Assembly: GCA_030604135.1 (NCBI GenBank)
Contig: JAUVWL010000017.1
Span: 19,968-83,967, forward strand
Reading direction: 5' to 3'
DNA: 64,000 nucleotides
DNA from: Burkholderiales bacterium
Lineage (GTDB): Bacteria > Pseudomonadota > Gammaproteobacteria > Burkholderiales > Burkholderiaceae_C
The position numbers and the translations under genes are program-made. Position 1 is the stretch's first letter, and every line of letters begins with the position of its first letter. This document shows positions 59,450 to 64,000 of the stretch, one piece after another. The notes under the pieces were generated by a model, which worked only from the letters and a program-made list of their open reading frames with translations, had not been told where the DNA came from and made no database searches.

Positions 59450-60232
59450 GTGTCATACCAGATCGACCTCTCGGGCCGTGTCGCCCTGATTACCGGTGCT
59501 TCGGGTGGGCTGGGCGAACAGTTTGCCAAGACGATGGCCAGGGCCGGTGCCGCCGTGGTGCTGGCCAGCCGTCGCACCGACCGCCTGATGGCCCTGCGGG
59601 CCCACATCGAGGCCGAGGGCGGCGACGCCCACGTGGTGGCGCTCGACGTGACCGACATTGCCTCCATCAAGGCGGCCATTGCCCACGCGGAGACCGAGGT
59701 GGGACCGATCGACATCCTGGTCAACAACTCCGGCGTCAGCACCACCCAGCGTCTGCAGGACGTGACCGAGGAGGACTACGACTTCGTGCTCGACACCAAC
59801 ACCAAGGGGGCCTTCTTCACCGCGCAGGAGGTGGCCAAGCGCATGCTGGCCCGGGCCAAGGGCCAGGCCCCCGGCACCTGGGTGGGTGGCCGCATCATCA
59901 ACATCGCCTCGATGGCCGGCTTGCGGGTCTTGCCCCAGATCGGCATCTACTGCATGAGCAAGGCAGCCGTGGTGCACATGACCAAGGCCATGGCCACCGA
60001 GTGGGGGCGTTTTGGCATCAACGTCAACGCCATCTGCCCGGGCTACATCGACACCGAGATCAACCACCACCACTGGCAGACCGAGCAGGGCCAGAAGCTG
60101 ATCCAGATGCTGCCGCGCAAGCGGGTCGGTCACCCGGCCGACCTGGATGTCGTGTTGCTCATGCTGGCCAGCAACGAGAGCCATTTTGTCAACGGAGCGG
60201 TGATTGCAGCAGACGACGGTTTCGGCGCCTGA
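59450..60232 (+). CDS. SDR-family oxidoreductase
   Basis: 260 residues. Classical short-chain dehydrogenase: cofactor motif TGASGGLG (15-22), NNSG, catalytic Ser in NIASMAG and YCMSK (YxxxK), and PGYIDTEINH. GTG start at 59450 follows GAGGAG at the proper distance. Similar to 3-hydroxyacyl-CoA or FabG-like enzymes; the substrate is not clear. The next gene's frame overlaps if its longer form is used. Confidence 0.92.
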   Translation: MSYQIDLSGRVALITGASGGLGEQFAKTMARAGAAVVLASRRTDRLMALRAHIEAEGGDAHVVALDVTDIASIKAAIAHAETEVGPIDILVNNSGVSTTQRLQDVTEEDYDFVLDTNTKGAFFTAQEVAKRMLARAKGQAPGTWVGGRIINIASMAGLRVLPQIGIYCMSKAAVVHMTKAMATEWGRFGINVNAICPGYIDTEINHHHWQTEQGQKLIQMLPRKRVGHPADLDVVLLMLASNESHFVNGAVIAADDGFGA

Positions 60233-60251
60233 TCGGGTTTTGCCCCCCGGA

Positions 60252-61166
60252 ATGGGGGCGGGTGTGGCCGCCGGTCTGGCGGCCGGTGCGCTCTGGGGCA
60301 CCACCTTCGTCGCACCGCTCGTGGCGCCGGGCTTCACATCGGTGGACTACACCGCCGGGCGGTTCATGGCCTGTGGTCTGTTTGCGCTGGCCTGGCTGCT
60401 CTGGCAGACCTGGCGCAGTTCACCGGCATTGCGGCGGCATCTGTGGCCCGCGGCGGGCCAGGCGCGTGCGGCCGTGGGCCTGAGCGTGCTGGGCTACACC
60501 GGCTACTACCTGTTGCTGGTCTACGGCATCTCCGATGCCGGTGCCGCCGTGCCCGCCCTGATCATCGGCACCTTGCCTCTCTGGATGATGCTGCTGGGCA
60601 AGCCGGAGCAGATGCGCTGGTCTGCTCTGGGCCCGGGCCTGGTCCTGACCGCCGGCGGCATGGCCTTGATGCTGGCGGTCACGGCCGATGAGGTGCAGAC
60701 AGGCGGCCACGGCCACTTCTGGCGCGGTGTGCTGCTGGCCACGGCGGCCATGCTCAGCTGGCTGGCTTTCGGCCTGCTGAATGCACGCTGGCTCAAGGCG
60801 CACGGCCAGGTCCGATCGACCGCCTGGGCCAATTGGCTCGGTCTGGCGGCCGGGCTGGGAGGTCTGGGCCTCTGGCTGCTCTGGGGTACGCCCATGGGCG
60901 AGTTGGTGTCCCGGCCGGGCTTCGGCCTGTTCCTGCTGGTGTGTGCCTTCACCGGCATCGGTTCGGCCTGGGTGGCCGCCGTGCTGTGGAACGTGGCAAG
61001 CCGTCGCCTAAGCGCCAGCCTGGCAGGGCAGCTCGTCGTCAGTGAGACCGTCTTCGCGCTGCTCTACGCCTTTGCATGGAGTGGCGCCTGGCCGGCACCG
61101 GCGCAGTTCATGGCCTGTCTGTTGTTTGTGGCAGGCATACTGGCCTCCATCCGCGCCCACCGATGA
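60252..61166 (+). CDS. EamA/DMT-family transporter
   Basis: 304 residues from ATG 60252, with ten membrane helices (GAGVAAGLAAGALWGTTFVAPLVAPGFTSVDYTAGRF first, then GYTGYYLLLVYGISDAGAAVPALIIGTLPLWMMLL). A TTG at 60204 would extend the N-terminus and overlap the SDR gene by 29 bases; the shorter form is preferred. Substrate unknown; fifth DMT-type protein in the window would be counted if all exporters are included. Confidence 0.86.
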   Translation: MGAGVAAGLAAGALWGTTFVAPLVAPGFTSVDYTAGRFMACGLFALAWLLWQTWRSSPALRRHLWPAAGQARAAVGLSVLGYTGYYLLLVYGISDAGAAVPALIIGTLPLWMMLLGKPEQMRWSALGPGLVLTAGGMALMLAVTADEVQTGGHGHFWRGVLLATAAMLSWLAFGLLNARWLKAHGQVRSTAWANWLGLAAGLGGLGLWLLWGTPMGELVSRPGFGLFLLVCAFTGIGSAWVAAVLWNVASRRLSASLAGQLVVSETVFALLYAFAWSGAWPAPAQFMACLLFVAGILASIRAHR

Positions 61167-61201
61167 AGCCTGGTGCCTCATGCCACACCGCATTCATGCT
61201 T

Positions 61202-61228
61202 CGTCATCCCCGCGAATGCGGGAGTCCA
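61202..61228. repeat. Short REP-like hairpin repeat
   Basis: CGTCATCCCCGCGAATGCG-GGAGTCCA, CCCGC-GAAT-GCGGG stem. Matches the widespread CGTCATTCCCGCGAAAGCGGGAATCC-type proteobacterial repeat. Single copy here, before the thioesterase gene. Confidence 0.55.
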
Positions 61229-61248
61229 CCCAAGGCCTCTGAACTGCC

Positions 61249-61698
61249 ATGAAACTCGATCTGCCTGAAAGCAAGAAGCTGGTTCACACCATCGTGGTCC
61301 CCATCCGCTGGGGAGACATGGACGCCATGGGGCACGTCAACAACACCCTGTACTTTCGTTACATGGAGATTGCCCGGCTGGACTGGTTCTTCGGCCTGGG
61401 CCTGCCGGCCGATCCGAAGGGTGAAGGCCCGGTCATCGTCAATGCCTTCTGCAACTTCATCCGGCAGTTCGAGTTTCCAGGCGACGTGCTGGTGAAGACC
61501 TATGTCGGGTCCATGGGCCGCACCTCCTTCGACACCTACCACGAGATGCTGCGCACCGACGACCCCGACACGGTCTACGCCAGCGGCGGCGCTACCGTGG
61601 TCTGGGTTGATTTCCCCAGGCAGAAATCGGTGCCCATGTCCGAAGGGGCCAGGGCCCTCATCGAAGGTGCCGGTCACCCGCCGTTGCTGGGGCGCTGA
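61249..61698 (+). CDS. Acyl-CoA thioesterase (hotdog fold)
   Basis: 149 residues. Hotdog domain with the 4-hydroxybenzoyl-CoA-thioesterase-type motif RWGDMDAMGHVNNTLYFRYMEIARLDWF, including the catalytic Asp. Hydrolyses acyl-CoA esters; the substrate may be aromatic or fatty acyl-CoA. Close upstream is a REP-like hairpin. Convergent with the next gene. Confidence 0.9.
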   Translation: MKLDLPESKKLVHTIVVPIRWGDMDAMGHVNNTLYFRYMEIARLDWFFGLGLPADPKGEGPVIVNAFCNFIRQFEFPGDVLVKTYVGSMGRTSFDTYHEMLRTDDPDTVYASGGATVVWVDFPRQKSVPMSEGARALIEGAGHPPLLGR

Positions 61699-61721
61699 TC
61701 GACAGAATTCAGCGCTGCATC

Positions 61722-62312
61722 TTACTTTTGCTTAGGTACCCGCCCCATCAGGTAGAACTCCGGATTGGGCGTCATGCCGCTGAAGCTGGCCATGCGGTTG
61801 GACAGGCCGAAGAAGGCGGTGATGGCAGCAATGTCCCAGGCGTCCTCATCAGAAAAGCCGTGTGCGTGCAAGGCATCAAAGTCGGCGTCGTCGATCTCAT
61901 CCGAGCGCAGGCAGACCTTCATGGCGAAGTCCAGCATGGCCCGCTGGCGCGGTGTGATGTCGGCCTTGCGGTAGTTGACAGCCACCTGGTCGGCCACCAG
62001 CGGTTTCTTCTCGTAGATGCGCAAGATGGCGCCATGGGCCACCACGCAGTACAGGCAGTGGTTGGCGGCGCTGGTGGTGGTGACGATCATTTCGCGGTCA
62101 CCCTTGCTCAGACCTGAAGTGCGCCCGACGGTCTCGGGAGTCATCAGGGCGTCGTGGTAGGCGAAGAAGGCTCGCCATTCGGCCGGCCTGCGGGCCAGGG
62201 CCAAGAACACGTTGGGCACAAAGCCGGCCTTTTCCTGCACCTCCAGCACCTTGGCCTTGATGTCCTCGGGCAGCTGGTTCAGGTCGGGCAGGGGATAGCG
62301 GTTCTGGCTCAT
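61722..62312 (-). CDS. Peroxidase-related (carboxymuconolactone decarboxylase family, AhpD-like)
   Basis: 196 residues. AhpD-like fold with the redox motif NHCLYCVVAHG: Cys86, Cys89 and His93 at the CxxCxxxH positions used for peroxide reduction. Length and motif fit the peroxidase-related group. No partner reductase is nearby. Confidence 0.9.
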   Translation of the reverse strand: MSQNRYPLPDLNQLPEDIKAKVLEVQEKAGFVPNVFLALARRPAEWRAFFAYHDALMTPETVGRTSGLSKGDREMIVTTTSAANHCLYCVVAHGAILRIYEKKPLVADQVAVNYRKADITPRQRAMLDFAMKVCLRSDEIDDADFDALHAHGFSDEDAWDIAAITAFFGLSNRMASFSGMTPNPEFYLMGRVPKQK

Positions 62313-62394
62313 GGTGTTGGTCTCCTATCAGGTTCTGTCGGGCTGTACAGCTTATCCTCTTGCCTGGAACCATCCCTGACACATGGAGAACAGC

Positions 62395-62772
62395 ATGCAG
62401 GACGAACAATACCAACGGGGTCTGGCCACCCGTCGCGAAGTCATGGGCGACGCCTTTGTCGATCGCGCCCTGGGCAGCGTCACCCCGTTCACCCAGCCAA
62501 TCCAGGACCACATCTCGCGCGCCGCCTGGGGCGACGTCTGGCAGCGCGAGGGTCTGGATCGCAAGACCCGCAGCCTGATCACTGTGGCCATGCTCACCGC
62601 CCTTGGCAAGCAGCACGAGCTCAAGGGGCATGTGCGAGGCGCGCTGAACAACGGCGCCACGGCGCAGGAAATCCAGGAAGTGCTGCTGCATGCCGCCGTC
62701 TACTGTGGCGTGCCGACTGCGGTCGAGGCCTTCCGGACCGCCGCCGAAGTGGTCGAAACCCCTGCCGGCTGA
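62395..62772 (+). CDS. Carboxymuconolactone decarboxylase-like protein (PcaC-like)
   Basis: 125 residues. The pattern LDRKTRSLITVAMLTALGKQHELKGHVRGALNNGATAQEIQEVLLHAAVYCGVPTAVEAFR is PcaC-like, the family that decarboxylates 4-carboxymuconolactone. ATG 62395 has GGAGA seven bases upstream and is preferred over ATG 62383. No other pca genes are nearby, so pathway is not proved. A Bug receptor gene follows 34 bases on. Confidence 0.88.
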   Translation: MQDEQYQRGLATRREVMGDAFVDRALGSVTPFTQPIQDHISRAAWGDVWQREGLDRKTRSLITVAMLTALGKQHELKGHVRGALNNGATAQEIQEVLLHAAVYCGVPTAVEAFRTAAEVVETPAG

Positions 62773-62806
62773 ACCTATTCCTTCAACCTTGTCCGGAGTC
62801 ATTCAC

Positions 62807-63787
62807 ATGAACAAGCAACCCCAAGTTCTTCGCCGCACACTGCTGATGGCGGTCGCCCTCGGGCTGGCCGGCCTGCAGGGCATGGCCCATGCGCAGTCGA
62901 CCACCCGACTCATGGTGGGCTTCCCGGCCGGCGGCGGCACCGACGCCATCGCCCGCATCCTGGCCGAGCCGCTGCAGGCCGAACTGGGCACCCCCGTGGT
63001 GGTCGAGAACAAGGCGGGAGCGGGGGGCCAGATCGCCGCGCAGGCCCTGAAGATGGCCGCGCCCGATGGCCACACGCTGTTCCTCAGCCACGATCACAGT
63101 GTGACCATCCTGCCCATGGTCATGAAGAACCCCGGCTTTGATCCGGCCAGGGATTTTGTCCCGGTCGCCGGCTTCGCTACCTTCGTCAACGCCATCGCGC
63201 TGTCCGGCGGCACGCCGGCCACCAGCTTCAAAGGCTATGTGGACTGGGTGCGTCAGCAGGGCGGGGGCAAAGGTGCGGTCGGCATCCCGGCGCCGGCATC
63301 GGTGCCCCAGTTTCTGGTGCAGGAGATCGCCAAGAAGAACGGGCTGGACCTGGTGGCCGCGCCCTACCGCGGCAGCGCACCCATGGTGACCGACATGCTG
63401 GGCAACCAGATCGCCGCCGGGGTCGGCTCGGTTCCCGACTTCATTGAAAACCACAAGGCGGGCAAGATCCGCGTCGTGGCGGTCATGGGCACCCAGCGCC
63501 AGGCGGCCATGCCGGATGTGCCGACCTTTGCTGAGCTTGGCCTGTCAGGCTTTGAAGAAATTCCCTACTATGGTGTGTTCGCGCCGGCCGGCACGCCCAA
63601 GGCCACCCTGGACAAACTCTCGGCCGCCATCCAGAAGGCCATTGCCCTGCCCGAGGTGAAAGACAAGCTCACCGCCATGGGCCTGACCGTCGGGTTCATG
63701 AGCGGCGAGCAACTGGCCGCTCGCGAAAAGGCCTATGCCCAGGTCTGGTCCAGAATCATCAAGGACAGCGGTTTCCAGCCACAGTGA
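62807..63787 (+). CDS. Bug/TctC-family solute-binding protein
   Basis: 326 residues with a signal peptide (about 1-29) and the family's LMVGFPAGGGTDAIARILAEPLQAELGTPVVVENKAGAGGQIAAQALK motifs. Periplasmic receptor, probably for an organic acid. It follows the PcaC-like gene closely and they may be one operon: uptake and breakdown of an aromatic acid. No TctA/TctB genes nearby. Confidence 0.93.
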   Translation: MNKQPQVLRRTLLMAVALGLAGLQGMAHAQSTTRLMVGFPAGGGTDAIARILAEPLQAELGTPVVVENKAGAGGQIAAQALKMAAPDGHTLFLSHDHSVTILPMVMKNPGFDPARDFVPVAGFATFVNAIALSGGTPATSFKGYVDWVRQQGGGKGAVGIPAPASVPQFLVQEIAKKNGLDLVAAPYRGSAPMVTDMLGNQIAAGVGSVPDFIENHKAGKIRVVAVMGTQRQAAMPDVPTFAELGLSGFEEIPYYGVFAPAGTPKATLDKLSAAIQKAIALPEVKDKLTAMGLTVGFMSGEQLAAREKAYAQVWSRIIKDSGFQPQ

Positions 63788-63792
63788 ACTGG

Positions 63793-64000
63793 CTGCCCCC
63801 ACGCTCCGCCGCTGCGCGGGTCGCTGCCCCCCGAGGGGGCTGACCTTGCTCGGGGCGGCCCTTCGCTGTGGTCCTGACTGCCCCCACGCTCCGCCGCTGC
63901 GCGGGTCGCTGCCCCCCGAGGGGGCTGACCTTGCTCGGGGCGGCCCTTCGCTGTGGTCCTGACTGCCCCCACGCTCCGCCGCTGCGCGGGTCGCTGCCCC
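63793..64000. repeat. 85-bp tandem repeat running off the window end
   Basis: Units start at 63793, 63878 and 63963, an exact 85-base spacing, with CCCCC-cga-GGGGG and CGCCGCTGCGCGG inside each. The first two copies look nearly identical. The third is cut by the window edge, so copy number is unknown. Same C-rich family as the scattered single copies. Confidence 0.9.

Noticed and set aside
63793..64000. CRISPR array at the window end
   Set aside because: The 85-base units are contiguous and have no unique spacers.

Overview
The window is one continuous piece of a high-GC (about 65 percent) betaproteobacterial chromosome. Gene content and style point to Burkholderiales, most likely Comamonadaceae (Hydrogenophaga/Rhodoferax/Acidovorax-like): orphan Bug-type solute receptors, an intracellular PHB depolymerase, glycine riboswitches, ntrBC directly behind glnA, and the C-rich CCCCCT-AGGGGG hairpin repeats scattered between genes in that family. 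Genus cannot be fixed from the sequence alone. About 61 protein genes are packed tightly. There is no rRNA, tRNA, prophage, insertion sequence or CRISPR array; this is mostly core and metabolic chromosome.

Layout. 1-9 kb: 3' part of ftsH with its terminator, a fumarylacetoacetate-hydrolase-family enzyme, a DUF2062 membrane protein, an RsuA-type pseudouridine synthase, a structured intergenic element, a lipoprotein-like M48 protease with TPRs, an alpha/beta hydrolase, and an EI24 membrane protein coupled to a molybdopterin-binding-domain protein. 9-14 kb: the nitrogen-control locus, glnA with a sigma-54 promoter and upstream NtrC-like sites, then a small secreted coiled-coil protein translationally coupled to ntrB, then ntrC. 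14-21 kb: thyA, an EamA transporter-folA-xth operon, a D-2-hydroxyacid-type FAD dehydrogenase, DUF2069 and YihY membrane proteins. 21-27 kb: a tightly joined metY / alpha-beta hydrolase / cytochrome P450 operon, a CBS protein, phaZ and a GST. 27-38 kb: cupin, AlkB-type alkane monooxygenase, aroC, an MFS transporter, a pirin-azoR unit with a divergent LysR gene, and an aroE / RhtA-like / EamA / aroQ cluster. 38-49 kb: a B12-binding radical SAM enzyme with a secreted amidohydrolase, sdaA and a dadA-like gene behind a tandem glycine riboswitch, a Bug receptor and M20 amidohydrolase with a divergent LysR gene, a SoxC/SorA-type molybdoenzyme with its cytochrome c, and a Crp-family regulator. 50-64 kb: gcvT-gcvH-gcvP behind a second tandem glycine riboswitch, two tandem membrane-anchored TAXI-type receptors, ETF-ubiquinone oxidoreductase, an SDR, an EamA transporter, a thioesterase, two carboxymuconolactone-decarboxylase-fold proteins, another Bug receptor, and an 85-bp tandem repeat running off the end.

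How the genes work together. NtrB/NtrC very likely control glnA through the visible sites. The two glycine riboswitches form a small glycine regulon: gcvTHP cleaves glycine and supplies methylene-THF, while the dadA-like oxidase and serine deaminase can drain amino acid to pyruvate. thyA and folA form the connected folate cycle, and aroC, aroE and aroQ are three scattered shikimate genes. The clearest candidates for undescribed biology are the membrane-anchored TAXI pair without a permease, the radical SAM plus secreted amidohydrolase pair, the secreted protein inserted between glnA and ntrB, and the structured GU-compensated hairpin element behind rsuA.
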